A stretch of DNA of 64,000 nucleotides from CAVPXC01 sp963709505 (GCA_963709505.1 CAVPXC010000029.1:186001-250000); one strand, 5' to 3'; positions 36,651 through 46,354 are shown, numbered from the stretch's first letter. A program made the numbers and translations. The notes: generated from the letters alone by a model not told the origin.

Positions 36651-37899
36651 ATGCCTAATCTCGCTAACGCTCACGCCCTCATCGCCGGCATCGCCAACTA
36701 CCGTGCCGTCAACCCACTGCCGGCCACGGTGTTGAACGACGCACGTGGCGTCCACGAGTTGTTTGCCGACCCGCAGCGCGGCGGTTATGACCCGGCGAAC
36801 GTGCAGTGTCTGCTGGATGGAGAGGCCACGCTGGCGGCACTGCGCGAGGGCCTGGCCGGGTTGGCCCAGCGCTGCAACTCCGACTCCACGGCCCTGGTCT
36901 ACTTCTCAGGCCACGGCGCCCGCATCGACAGCGGCTCGTCCGCCGGCGAGTACTTGCTGCCGGTGGACGTTTCCATCGCCTCAGCCCAGGCCCTGGCCGG
37001 CACGGCGCTCTCCGGCCAGGAATTCACCGCAGCGCTGCGCCGCATTCCGGCGCGCAAAGTGCTCGTGATCTTCGACTGCTGCCATGCCGGCGGCATCGGC
37101 CAGCCCAAGGACGTCCAGGCGCCGGCACTGAGGGCCGGCCTGTCGGAGGGCTACTACGAGGCGCTGCGCGCGGGCCGCGGCAGGGTCATCCTGGCCTCCT
37201 CGCGCGACAGCGAGTTCTCCTACGTCCTGTCAGGTGCTGCTAATAGCCTGTTTACCCAGCACCTGCTGGCCGGCTTGCAGGGAGGCATCGCCTCGGACGA
37301 CGGTCTGATCCGCGTCTTTGACCTATTCGAGTACGTCCAGCCGAGAGTCACGGCCGATCACCACCAACAACACCCCATCTTCAAGGCGGAACTGGAGGAG
37401 AACTTTCCTGTCGCTTTGCGGCTGGGCGGTCAAGCGACTGCCGTCGACAAGGACGTCGATGGCTTCCGCTACGATGCCTACATCAGCTACGTCGATAATG
37501 CCCCCGACGCGACGTGGGTGTGGGACGTTCTTGGTGCCTACGCTGAAGCAGGCCGGGCTGCATGTGGCCGTGTCCGGCGACGTCGAGACGCCCGGCGTGG
37601 CCCGCGTGATTGGCATCGAGCGAGGCATTCGCCAGGCCAAGCGCACGGTAATCGTGCTTTCCGAAGCCTATCTGGCCGATCAGATGGCGACCTTTGAGAA
37701 TACTCTGGCCCAGACGATGGGGCTGCAAGAAGGCGCCTACCGTCTGCTGCCGGTCAAGATTGGGGAGATCGAGGAAGCCAAGCTGCCGACGCGGCTGAGC
37801 ATGTTGACCATACTCAACCTGGCCCACCCCAGTCGAGCCGAAAGGGAGTTTGAGCGCCTGGTGCGCGCCCTGGAAGGACCCCTCCTTACCAGTCGCTAG
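36651..37899 (+). CDS. Caspase-like (C14) peptidase fused to a TIR domain (one frameshift)
   Basis: The N-terminal caspase fold (about residues 1-230) has the catalytic His in YFSGHGA (88) and Cys in FDCCHAGG (144), with a substrate-pocket-like LASSRDSEFSY. From about residue 268 a TIR-like domain follows: RYDAYISYVDN, then ERGIRQAKRTVIVLSEAYLA and a conserved-type Glu in MATFENTL. One extra base at about 37533 separates WVWDVL from VPTLKQAGLHVAVSGD. Start ATG 36651 fits the caspase opening 'HALIAGIANY'. No signal peptide, so it should be cytosolic. It ends one base before a convergent gene. Confidence 0.86.
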
Positions 37900-37900
37900 G

Positions 37901-38665
37901 TCATTTGTCTGGTGCCTGCATCGTCACAAATCGTACGCCTGCACGATGGATCTGACGGAAGCCGGCGCCCTGGCTGACTGCCGCCAGCACGGCGTCGACG
38001 TCCTCGACGATTGCGCCCGATAACAGATCCACCCCATAGTCGAACAACAGCGGCGTGAGCGGTGTGCTCGGCCCCAGCAGTATCACCAGAGCATCGAGGC
38101 GCCGCAGCGACATCAGGCCGTCAAAGGTGTGGTTGAGCAGGGTGGTCGCCGTGATCGCCAGCACGTCAGCCTGGGGTACCACCTCGGCCGCGGCGCTCGC
38201 AGGCAGGTCGCCGGGCCGCGGGTGGAGTTCGAGCACTGCCAGGTCGCCTACGGAATTCCCGCAGTGTCGTCTACAAAGGGGAAATGACCGACCAAAACCA
38301 CCCGTTTACCCGCGCCGTGGCGCGCAATCAGCTCGCCGGCGTTGATGTTGCCCCATGCCGTCGGGCTGGGCGGGAGGAGGGCGTTGATTGCAGCCAATCC
38401 GATCGAGGCTTCGGTTGGGCTACTGGAACGGATCAAGCCCGCCAGTTCCAAGCCCGTAAGTTGGCTAAGCCGGCCGGCATCGGCGACGGTCACACCCGCG
38501 TGCTCGGCCGGCATCTGGGTCGCAGCCAGCCCGCAGGCAAGCCGGCCACCCGCGTTCGACGACGACAGCCGTCCAGTGGACTCCAACCCGCACGTCGCAC
38601 ACGGTCCCGTCCGGCAGACGCGCCAACACGGCATCGAACCAGGGCGATCTATCGGGGACGGACAT
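37901..38665 (-). CDS. DUF364 putative heavy-metal-chelation protein (two frameshifts)
   Basis: Three frames must be joined: MSVPDRSPWFDAVLARLPDG to VHWTAVVVE (from 38665), NAGGRLACGLAATQMPAEH to VLVGHFPFVDD (middle), and LAVLELHPRPGDLP to the end at 37901. The last part, with ITATTLLNHTFDGLMSL and VILLGPSTPLTPLLFDYGVDLLSG, is the DUF364 core, which is Rossmann-like and thought to bind metal or ligand. The breaks lie at about 38560 and 38258 and cancel in length (255 codons). It is convergent with the caspase-TIR gene and overlaps the end of the small upstream gene. Confidence 0.75.
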
Positions 38666-39005
38666 CGTAGCCACCTCCGAGCGAGGAAATACTATCGAGC
38701 AAGGCCTGTCTCGCCAACGGGTCCTTGAATGTTTCGCTCAGGCACTCCATGCAGTAGTCGGCTTCCGGGCTGTGAACCATTCGGTACCGACCTGCGCTGC
38801 ATTCGACCAGGCCTGTCGCCGCCAGCTCGTTCAACGAACGCTCGAGCAACGACAAGTCGGCGATGAAGAGCGAGTCGGTCAGCTCCTGAATGGTGAATTC
38901 GTCGCAGCCGCGCGCATACAGCCACCGCACCAGCCCGAGTTTTTGAAACGAGTCGATTTGCTTACTTGTGAGGAAGGCGCATTCGAACACGATACCTCCG
39001 TGCAA
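38649..39005 (-). CDS. Small winged-helix-like protein of unknown function
   Basis: The 118-residue product is mostly helical. The segment FTIQELTDSLFIADLSLLERSLNELAATGLVECSAGRYRMV (about residues 36-76) has the length and pattern of a winged helix-turn-helix ending in a beta-wing. No family was recognised. Its 3' end overlaps the DUF364 gene by 17 bases, implying co-translation and perhaps a regulatory link with metal handling. A GTG start six codons downstream is possible. Confidence 0.6.
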   Translation of the reverse strand: MHGGIVFECAFLTSKQIDSFQKLGLVRWLYARGCDEFTIQELTDSLFIADLSLLERSLNELAATGLVECSAGRYRMVHSPEADYCMECLSETFKDPLARQALLDSISSLGGGYDVRPR

Positions 39006-39040
39006 ATCCGGGGCTGTTGTCGTCTAATGGACCGATACTG

Positions 39041-39322
39041 TCACGAGATAGCATTGATTTGGGCCGCCAGGCTGAAATCCTTCTCGGTCAACCCGCCGGC
39101 CGAATGTGTTGACAGCGTCAGTGTGACCTTGCGGTAGGTGATCAGGATGTCGGGATGGTGATCGGCCCGCTCGGCGAGCTGTCCGACGGCCGAAGAAAAC
39201 ATCAACGCTGCCGGGAAGCTGGGCAGCGTAAAGGTGCGGGTGATCTCATTGGCACGTTGCTGCCAGCCTTCCAAGCCAGCCAGCAGTTGATCGAGTTCGG
39301 TTTGGGGCAGTAAGTGGGGCAT
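39041..39322 (-). CDS. phhB: 4a-hydroxytetrahydrobiopterin (pterin-4a-carbinolamine) dehydratase
   Basis: A 93-residue protein containing the family signature ADHHPDILITYRKVTLTLSTH (active-site His pair) and the ending GGLTEKDFSLAAQI. Length and motif are standard for PCD/PhhB enzymes, which recycle the pterin cofactor or serve other pterin chemistry. GGAG precedes the start. No aromatic amino acid hydroxylase is seen in the window. Confidence 0.93.
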   Translation of the reverse strand: MPHLLPQTELDQLLAGLEGWQQRANEITRTFTLPSFPAALMFSSAVGQLAERADHHPDILITYRKVTLTLSTHSAGGLTEKDFSLAAQINAIS

Positions 39323-39402
39323 GGGAATCTCCTTTATGGCGGGGTAGGAGGAGGGATATCACAACGAATTGCGACAACGAATGCGGAGGCGGGGGGCGGA
39401 GG

Positions 39403-41989
39403 TTAGTCAAACCGCATCGCCTCAGCCGCGACCATTTTGGTCATGCGATAGGCCGGATAGATGCCGGCAAGCAGGGCCGCGACGACCGCTACGGCCAGGG
39501 CCTGCAGGAAGGGTGCGGGATCGAGCTGGAGCTGTAGCGTCCAGCCGAAGCTGCGGCGGTTGATGATGTAGACCAGGATCAGGGCCAGGGCCAAGCCGGT
39601 GGGCATCGCCAGGAGGCCGGCTACCGCGCCCATCAGCCCGGTTTCATACGAGATCAGCCGCCGGAGCTGGCCGCCGGTCAGGCCGACCGCGCGTAGGATA
39701 CCGAATTCGCGCTGTTTGTCCAACTGCAGCGACAGCAGCGCGCTCAGCACGCCGATGAAAGCTACCAGAGTCGCCAGCAGCTGGCAGCGCGCCGGTGATG
39801 GCAAAAGTCCGGTCGAAGACCACCAGCACTTCCTCGCGCAGCGCTTTGTTGGGACGGATCTGCAGCGCCTGCACCGGCGCCAGTGCGGCCTGCAGCGCCT
39901 GAGTCACCTGGTCGGGGTCGCCGCCCTCGGCCAGGCGCAGGGCCATGGCGGTAATCGCCTCGTCTTGCCAGAGCTCTCGGTACAGCGGCAGAGCAATCAT
40001 TACGGTGCCCTGGCTCGATGCGTAGTCGGAGTAGATGCCGGCGATCGGGAAGACGCGTGGGCCGTCCAGCGTGAATAATGTTAGTTCACCGCCGCGTCGC
40101 GGCAAATCCAGCCGGTTAGCAAAGGGCTCCGAGACGATCACTGCGCCCTCTTGCATGGCCTGCCACACCGCGGCCGGCGTGCCGTCGGCGGACAGGAACA
40201 GCCGCTCATCGCTCGTGCCAGGGTTGTCGACGGCCGCGATCTGCACCGGGCCAATGGGCGAATCGACCGTGGCCGAGCGCAAGGTGTCTACCCGCGCTAC
40301 GCCTGGCCACCCGCGGATGATCTGCTCCGCGGTGGGATCGACGGTGGCCGAGTTGCTGGTGGCGGTGGCGCTGGGCGGTGAGATGTAGATGTCGCCCTGG
40401 ACGGTTTGCGCCAGCCAGGCGATGACCGTGTAGCGGAAGCTGCCGACCATCAGGCTGACGCCGATGGTGACCGAGATTGCGATCATCAGAGCGGCGATGG
40501 CGATGGCCGTGCGGCTGAGCGAGTTGACGACGCTGCGCGGGGCCATGCGCCCGAGCACGCCGCCCAGCCGGGTGCTGATGGGAGTCACGGCATCCATGGC
40601 TAGCTTGGTGACCAGCGGTGTCTGCATGCCGATGCCGATGATGATAGCGAAGGTGCCGGCAAAGGCGGCGACCAGCCCGTTGGTAGGCAGCGCCAGCAGG
40701 ATCAGCCCGATGCCCATGAGTACCAGGCTGGCCAGCGCGGCTGCTTTGACCGCGCGCCCCGCCTTGCTCTCCAGGCCGGAGCGGGAGAGGGCGACGCGCG
40801 GCGGCACCGAGGCCGCCTCCCAGGCCGGCGGCGCGGCCGCCAGCACGGTGGCGATCACGCCAAGCACCATGCCTTTGGCCAGGCTGCTCGGTGGGATCGA
40901 CAGCCCGCGCACGGTGACGACGAAATAGAGGTCGTTGATCGTCTGCGTCACGGCACGTACGGCGCCCTGGCCGAGGATCACGCCCAAGATCACTCCAAGC
41001 GTCGCGCCGAGCAAGCCCACGACGAAGGCCTCGCCCAGCACAAGCGCAAATACCTCGTTGCGGGTGACGCCCAGGCAACGCAGCGTGCCGAAGAGCGGCC
41101 GGCGCTGCACGACCGAGAAGGTCATGGTGTTGTAGATCAGGAACAGCCCCACCACCAGCGCCAGCAGGCTGAGTGCGGTCAGGTTGGTGCGGAATGCGGC
41201 GGTCATCTGTTCGATCGTGCCGGTGCGTGCGGCCACGGGTACGATGCTGGCCTGGTCGGGCAGCAGCGCCTCAAGCCGCTGCAGCGCGGCCGGATCATCT
41301 TCGGGCACGACGACGTCGATGCGGTCTAGTTCGCCGAGCCGGCCGGTCAATTCCTGCGCCGTGGCGATGTCGGCCAGCAGCAGGCCGTCAAGCGCGCGGC
41401 GGCTGAGGCTGTCGGCCGGATCGAGCAGCCCGGCCACGAGAGCCGGCCGCTGGTAGCCGCCGACGGTCAGCGTGATCGGAGAGCCAGCCTGCAGGCCGTA
41501 GCGTTCGGCCACATCGCTGGAGAGCAGAATCGCCCCGGGCTGGGTCAGGAAGGCAGTCAACTGACCGGCGGGCGACCCGCGCCCGCCGCCGGCTTGGCTC
41601 ATATCGTTCGAGACGTAGCTCCGAAACGGCGCCTCGGCAAAGGGATCGACGCCAAGCAGCTGGAAGGGTTGGCCGCCCAGTTGATCAGATGTCACGTACT
41701 CGCTGAGGATGGGGGCAGTGGCGATGCCTTGGTTGCCCAGACCGGCGCGGCGCAGCGCTCTGTAGGTACTCTCGTCCAGCCCCTGCGGCCCGCCGATCAC
41801 CTGGTGTGTGGCGCGGCCGGCGACGGCTGCGGTGCTCAGGTCAAAGCCTTGGCTCGCGCTGGCGTTGGCCAGGTCGATGGCCACGACAACGGCCACCCCC
41901 AAGGTGATACCGACGACCATCAAAATGCTTTGCCACGGGTGACGAAAAAGGTATCTCCAGCCTACTTTGAAAAGAGTTTTGGATGGCAT
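39403..41989 (-). CDS. Large FtsX-family ABC transporter permease (one frameshift)
   Basis: Restored length is about 862 residues with two FtsX modules. It opens with VGWRYLFRHPWQSILMVVGITLGVAVVVAIDLA, has a MacB-like extracytoplasmic domain, three membrane segments around residues 270-400 (with VVQRRPLFGTLRCLGVTRNEV), then a second copy of the layout ending with QLDKQREFGILRAVGLTGGQL and MTKMVAAEAMRFD. The break at about 39785 is one extra base between RTFAITGAL and QLLATLVAFIGVL. The partner ATPase lies immediately upstream. The two-module form resembles permeases that export lipoproteins or toxins. Confidence 0.88.
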
Positions 41990-41994
41990 ACGGG

Positions 41995-42750
41995 TTACAC
42001 CAGTTTGCCATCTTTGAGGTGGAGCACTCGGTCCGCGTGCGCAGATGCTTCGGCACTGTGGGTGACCATCACCAGATTCTTGCCAGCCTGGCGCGTCAGC
42101 CGGTCCACAAGCGCCAGGATATGTTTGCCTGTGTCTTCGTCCAGGTTGCCGGTGGGCTCGTCGGCCAGGACCAGTTGGGGGTCGTGCACCAAGGCGCGAG
42201 CGAGGGCGACGCGCTGCTGTTCGCCGCCGGAGAGGCGGTCGGGGAAGGTCTTGACGCGATCCAGGAGACCAACCGCGTCAAGCAGTGGCTCGGCGCGTTG
42301 GCGGATCTCCGCCGTGCGCGCGCCGTTGAGCTCCAACGGCAGGATCACGTTCTCCCACACCGTCAAGGTTGGGATCAAGTTAAAGAACTGAAAGACAAAG
42401 CCAATTGAGCGGCGGCGGAAGAGGGTGCGCTGGCGGTCGTCGAGGGCGCTGAGCTCTTGCTCGTCAAGCCAGATGCGGCCGCTGTCGGCGCTGTCGATGC
42501 CACTGATCAGGTTGAGCAGCGTGCTTTTACCGCTGCCGCTGCGGCCGAGGATGGCGACGAATTCACCCCTAGCAAAGACGGCGTCGGCCTCGTGCAGCAC
42601 GACCCGTGTGCGGTCGCCTTCCTGGTAGGACTTGGAGAGGTTCTCGAAGCGGAGGAAAACCGGCGCGCTGGCTGCGCGTTCGATCGCACCATGGGTGGCG
42701 GATTGGCGAATGCTGGATGGTGGCTGGAGGAACTGGGAAGAATTGGTCAC
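41995..42750 (-). CDS. LolD/DevA-type ABC transporter ATPase
   Basis: A 251-residue ATPase with GRSGSGKST, FVFQFFNLIPTLTVWENVILPL, LSGGEQQRVALARAL, LVLADEPTGNLD and VTHSAEA. The chosen GTG start gives about 30 residues before the conserved FLRFENLSKSY; an internal start near there is equally possible. It precedes its permease by five bases and the two form a two-gene exporter. No adaptor protein gene is adjacent. Confidence 0.92.
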   Translation of the reverse strand: MTNSSQFLQPPSSIRQSATHGAIERAASAPVFLRFENLSKSYQEGDRTRVVLHEADAVFARGEFVAILGRSGSGKSTLLNLISGIDSADSGRIWLDEQELSALDDRQRTLFRRRSIGFVFQFFNLIPTLTVWENVILPLELNGARTAEIRQRAEPLLDAVGLLDRVKTFPDRLSGGEQQRVALARALVHDPQLVLADEPTGNLDEDTGKHILALVDRLTRQAGKNLVMVTHSAEASAHADRVLHLKDGKLV

Positions 42751-42907
42751 TTTGAGTTGCCTCAGTGTTTAGTTTGTCACGTCGGGAGATCAGGGAACGC
42801 ACTCGCCCGCTTTGTGCCGACTTTCGCAATTGTAGCCTCATTGGGGTTGTTTGCCTAGAAGCGGCATTACAAACACCCGGACTGGGTGCCACTCGTAGAG
42901 ATTCGCA

Positions 42908-42995
42908 GAACGGTCCGATCGCCGAAGATCGGACCGTTCTGTAAATTGCGCCTTACATGTCAAGAACGGTCCGATCGCCGAAGATCGGACCGTTC
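42908..42995. repeat. Two copies of the palindrome GAACGGTCCGATC-N6-GATCGGACCGTTC
   Basis: Copies at 42908-42939 and 42964-42995 are identical over 32 bases, with 13-base arms and loop GCCGAA. They sit just downstream of the mechanosensitive channel gene and upstream of the ATPase gene, both on the reverse strand, and could end transcription of the channel gene. They match the palindromes in the coding sequence at 22388-22515. Confidence 0.92.
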
Positions 42996-43009
42996 TACAG
43001 GTACTCCGA

Positions 43010-43828
43010 CTAACTGACGAGTTCGATTCCTGCCTCAGCCAGCCGTTCCTGAACCAGGGCCAGCAGCCGTGGCCGGCTGTCGGCGGCGGTGCCGAAGCGG
43101 GCCTTGGCTTGGAGCTTGAGCTCGGTGACGTGGCCGATCACCCCCGATTCGCTGATCACCTGCCAGGGCTCGATCAGGTCGGGCAGCTCTTCGACCGCTT
43201 CTTTGCCCAGAGTCTCTAGCAGCGGCAGGGTGCGGCCCAGGTCGGCCGCTGCGATCTTGAGGATGACGGTGACGCTGGAAAAGCGCCCCCGGCTGAAGTT
43301 ACGGATCAGGCGCACGTCGCCGTTGGGCACGACGTACAGCTCGCCGGTGGGCGCACGCAGCAGGGTGGTACGCACGTTGACCGCCTCGATCACCCCTTCG
43401 ACGTCTATGACCTGAACCTTCTCCCCCACGGCGTAGTCGTCGGCGAAGATCAGACTGATGCCGCTGACAAAGTCATTGACCAGGTTGCGCGCGCCCAGTC
43501 CAAACGCTGCGCTGAAGAGGCCGATCACCCAGATGAGGGTGTTGGTATTGACGAAGAGGCTCAGGCTAACCACGCCGGCAATAATGAAGCCTGCTACGGC
43601 GATCGAGCTGGCAATCAAGCCGCGCAGTGTCTCCTGCCGTTCGGGTCGCAAGCCGGCTCGCTTCGGCGAGACTCGATGCAGCCGCACGATGCGGCTGGCC
43701 ATCCGCGGCGCCAGGCGGTAGACAACCCAGGCAATGAAGAAGAAAAGCGCGATCAGCAGGATCTGTTCCAGCCAAAATGGGGCCTCGCTGAGGGTAGGTT
43801 CTAACTGATCCAATGGAATGAATGGCAT
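43010..43828 (-). CDS. MscS-family mechanosensitive ion channel
   Basis: The 272-residue protein has three membrane segments, the last (TNTLIWVIGLFSAAFGLGARNLVNDFVSG) being the pore-lining helix rich in Ala and Gly. It is followed by the beta-domain with DDYAVGEKVQVIDVEGVIEAVNVRTTLLRAPTGELYVVPNG and an alpha/beta C-terminal domain. ATG 43828 is preferred because the upstream extension lies next to low-complexity repeats. It should release osmolytes on hypo-osmotic shock. Confidence 0.92.
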   Translation of the reverse strand: MPFIPLDQLEPTLSEAPFWLEQILLIALFFFIAWVVYRLAPRMASRIVRLHRVSPKRAGLRPERQETLRGLIASSIAVAGFIIAGVVSLSLFVNTNTLIWVIGLFSAAFGLGARNLVNDFVSGISLIFADDYAVGEKVQVIDVEGVIEAVNVRTTLLRAPTGELYVVPNGDVRLIRNFSRGRFSSVTVILKIAAADLGRTLPLLETLGKEAVEELPDLIEPWQVISESGVIGHVTELKLQAKARFGTAADSRPRLLALVQERLAEAGIELVS

Positions 43829-43864
43829 GCGGGGAAGTGTAGCAGAGAAGTGGGGAAAGCTCAA

Positions 43865-43910
43865 GTGCGGAGTGCGGAGTGCGGAATGCGGAGTGGGGAA
43901 TGCGGAGTGG
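43865..43910. repeat. GCGGAGT/GCGGAAT heptamer array
   Basis: About six direct copies of GCGGAGT-like units. In contrast to the other arrays no inverted half is present, so it may be a remnant or half of such an element. It lies between the channel gene and the PfkB kinase gene. Confidence 0.75.
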
Positions 43911-43929
43911 GTGGCGCGTTATTGGGTGG

Positions 43930-44772
43930 TTATGGTTGAAGGGCGGAATCAGGGTGGGTGTTGTGCCATAGGGCTGCTGGGCCGATTTGTTCGATCATGT
44001 GGGCGGCGAGGATTGCGGCCTGCTGGGCGGCGGTCACGGGGGGGAAGCCGCGAGCCAGGCCGGCCAGCGTTGCGCCGCAGAAGGTGTCGCCGGCGCCGGT
44101 GGGGTCTACTTCATGGGCGTCCTGTCCGGCGATGGAAGTGATGGTGTCACCTTGGATCACAAGAGCGCCGCGTTCGCCCAAGGTGACGAAGAGCAGCTTG
44201 CCGGTCGTCGTACGTGCCTGGCCGACTGAGCCAAATAGGCCGTTGGCTTCGTTCTCGTTCATGAAGAAGAGATCGGCCTCATCGAACAGAAGCCGCACGG
44301 TTTCGGTCTCGTCATGGACGACGTGACCGTACGTGCCGGCTGAGATGCGCGTGCCGCCGCGCTGCCGGCAGCCGCGCAGAAAGTCGACCTGGCGCTGCGC
44401 CGATCGCAACGCCGCAATATGGACAAAGCGATAGCCGGATAGATCGTCGGGAAGATCGGCGGGCGTCAACAGCGCTTCGGCGCCCCATGCGGCGCTCAAG
44501 AGCGCTGCCTTGCCGCCGCCGTAGTGGGCAATCTCCAGGCGGGGCAGCTGTGCGGGATCGATGGTTGGCCCGATCCAAGGGAAACGCGTCGCGGCTGGCT
44601 GCAGCAGCTCCGGCATGGGATCGGGTCGCGGCGCCAACAGGGTCACGGCTGCGCCAGCTCGCCACGCCGCGGCGGCGGTGTACAACGCCGCGCCGCCGGC
44701 CGCGGTCACCGTTTGCCGTGGCAGATGCAGGACATCCAGCGAAGCCCCGCCGATGACTAGGATCTCTCCCAT
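43930..44772 (-). CDS. PfkB-family carbohydrate/nucleoside kinase
   Basis: The 280-residue protein begins MGEILVIGGASLDVLHLP and contains the PfkB signature 2, DPTGAGDTFCGATLAG, with the catalytic Asp, preceded by VTLGERGALVIQG. The N-terminal GGAALYTAAAAWRAGA replaces the usual GG-N-AxNxA motif. The substrate could be a sugar or a nucleoside. I start at ATG 44772, as the longer frame overlaps the next gene's end. Confidence 0.87.
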   Translation of the reverse strand: MGEILVIGGASLDVLHLPRQTVTAAGGAALYTAAAAWRAGAAVTLLAPRPDPMPELLQPAATRFPWIGPTIDPAQLPRLEIAHYGGGKAALLSAAWGAEALLTPADLPDDLSGYRFVHIAALRSAQRQVDFLRGCRQRGGTRISAGTYGHVVHDETETVRLLFDEADLFFMNENEANGLFGSVGQARTTTGKLLFVTLGERGALVIQGDTITSIAGQDAHEVDPTGAGDTFCGATLAGLARGFPPVTAAQQAAILAAHMIEQIGPAALWHNTHPDSALQP

Positions 44773-44797
44773 GCTTTGACCGACTTGTACGGGAAAC

Positions 44798-45175
44798 TCA
44801 GTCTCCAGCTTCCCCAACAGGCAACTTGCGGACGCGAATCGATTGCTCATTGACACTGATCAACGCGCCTTCCTCGATTTCATGGACCAGACTCGTCAAG
44901 ATGGCGTCCAAATACTGGTTGACTGTGCTGGCCCGCATATCGTTGAGGCGAAAAGTGATGACGCTGGGTAGACGTTCCCGGCTCAAGGCGACAATACGGC
45001 CGAAATCAAGATCGTGCGTCAAAATCGTCCTACTTTCTGAGAGCGCCTTGGCGATGATCTGTTCGTCACTCAGACGCTGAAGGCGTTGATCTCGCAGATG
45101 AACTGTGTCGTGGCCCGTTGTTCGAAGGTACGTGGCGGTACTGCGAGCCAACCCCATATCTAAAAGGAGCTTCAT
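44798..45175 (-). CDS. DUF5615 PIN-like putative toxin
   Basis: A 125-residue protein with the DUF5615/Mut7-C-like pattern: acidic LLLDMGLARSTATYL at the start, DTVHLRDQRLQRLSDEQIIAKAL, and THDLDFGRIVAL, whose Asp residues would form a PIN-type nuclease site. Its ATG overlaps the stop of the DUF433 gene (ATGA). Such pairs are regarded as toxin-antitoxin-like; activity has not been shown for most. Confidence 0.87.
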   Translation of the reverse strand: MKLLLDMGLARSTATYLRTTGHDTVHLRDQRLQRLSDEQIIAKALSESRTILTHDLDFGRIVALSRERLPSVITFRLNDMRASTVNQYLDAILTSLVHEIEEGALISVNEQSIRVRKLPVGEAGD

Positions 45176-45429
45176 GCCGCAAGCTCGAGCGGAAGTAGCA
45201 TCATGTCATCAGCGGCTAAAGCAGCGTATCGAAGCGCTTGTTGGATGTCCCCTGGTTCTAAATCTGGGTATTCGTCTATGATCTCATTGCCTGTCATGCC
45301 GTTGGCCACCAAGTTGACCACTAGTGACACTGATATCCGCATCCCTCGAATGCAGGCCTTGCCGCCCAATATTCTCGGATCAGTAGTGATGCGATCAAAG
45401 CCCCAGTAGGTGAGATTTTTGTTGTTCAT
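45172..45429 (-). CDS. DUF433 putative antitoxin
   Basis: An 85-residue DUF433 protein: FDRITTDPRILGGKACIRGM followed by IIDEYPDLEPGDIQQALRYA. It precedes the DUF5615 gene with a four-base overlap, the common order for this pair. AGGAG lies upstream of the start. It is only distantly similar to the second DUF433 protein at 21333. Confidence 0.88.
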   Translation of the reverse strand: MNNKNLTYWGFDRITTDPRILGGKACIRGMRISVSLVVNLVANGMTGNEIIDEYPDLEPGDIQQALRYAALAADDMMLLPLELAA

Positions 45430-45553
45430 ACGCTGCTCCTATCAACCCAATTGTACACATTGACTCGCTCTTAGGGATCGAAATCCATGTGAGATGGTAA
45501 CACAATGGCTGTGGAAAGGCAAGCCAGTTGGACAGTCATCGGGTCTTCCGTCC

Positions 45554-46354
45554 CTAATTCCCCTGCAGCCAGGCATACATCAACACGCCGCCGGCCACGG
45601 CAACGTTGAGCGACTCTGCCTTGCCGGCGATAGGCAGCCGCGCCCAGGCGTCGATCTGCACGCTCACATCGGCCGAGAGGCCACGGGCCTCGTTGCCAAG
45701 TACCAGCGCCACGCGTTTCGCCCATAGACCTGTGCCCCAATCAATCCCGTTATGTGCGTCGGCGCCGATCGCGACCAAGCCTTGGGTATGCAGCCAATCG
45801 AACAACCCAGGTACATTGCCGGTGCGCACCAGCGGCACGCTGAACAGCGAGCCCATGCTGCCGCGCACGACTTTTGGGTCGAATGGGTCAACGCACGGTT
45901 CGACCAGCACCACCGCCGCGGCGCCCACCGCGTCGGCGGTGCGGATCAACGTACCCAGGTTGCCGGGGTCTTGCAGCCGGTCTAGCACCAGCACCAGCGC
46001 TTGCTTGTCGATATGCAGCTCGGCCAAGGCCGTTTCGAACAGATCGAAGATGGCGACGATACCCTCGGCCGCATCGCGCTCTGCGAGCGACTGTATCACC
46101 TCGGGCGTGACCGCCACCAACGTCGCGCAGTTCGCTTCGAGCTGATCGAGCAACGAGCCGGCCGTGTCTGCCAGCTGTTCCCGGCAGATGAATACCTCGC
46201 GTGCCGGCATACCAGCGCGCAGCGCCATCTCCAGCAGCTTGATTCCTTCGACCATGAAACGTCCCTGCTGCTGCCGATGTTTCTTTTCAGCCAGCTTGCG
46301 TGCTTCGACAATCCGCCGGTTTTGCCGGCTGGTGATAGGGGTTAGATCGTTCAT
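45554..46354 (-). CDS. TrmH/SpoU-family RNA 2'-O-methyltransferase
   Basis: The 266-residue enzyme has an N-terminal substrate-binding domain (ITSRQNRRIVEARKLAEKKHR) and the SPOUT knot domain with motif 1 DPGNLGTLIRTADAVGA, motif 2 VALVLGNEARGLS and motif 3 AESLNVAVAGGVLMYAW. It should methylate a ribose in rRNA or tRNA using S-adenosylmethionine. It stands alone between repeats and the DUF433 gene. Confidence 0.93.
   Translation of the reverse strand: MNDLTPITSRQNRRIVEARKLAEKKHRQQQGRFMVEGIKLLEMALRAGMPAREVFICREQLADTAGSLLDQLEANCATLVAVTPEVIQSLAERDAAEGIVAIFDLFETALAELHIDKQALVLVLDRLQDPGNLGTLIRTADAVGAAAVVLVEPCVDPFDPKVVRGSMGSLFSVPLVRTGNVPGLFDWLHTQGLVAIGADAHNGIDWGTGLWAKRVALVLGNEARGLSADVSVQIDAWARLPIAGKAESLNVAVAGGVLMYAWLQGN

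Noticed and set aside
30443..37899. Gasdermin or other pore-forming partner for the CHAT and caspase proteases
   Set aside because: No protein in or next to the block shows a gasdermin-like or other pore-forming pattern that I can recognise. The claim would need a structure search.
43865..43910. Coding tandem repeat in front of the MscS gene
   Set aside because: The longer MscS frame would start near it, but MscS homology begins after MPFIPLDQ. The array is better treated as intergenic.
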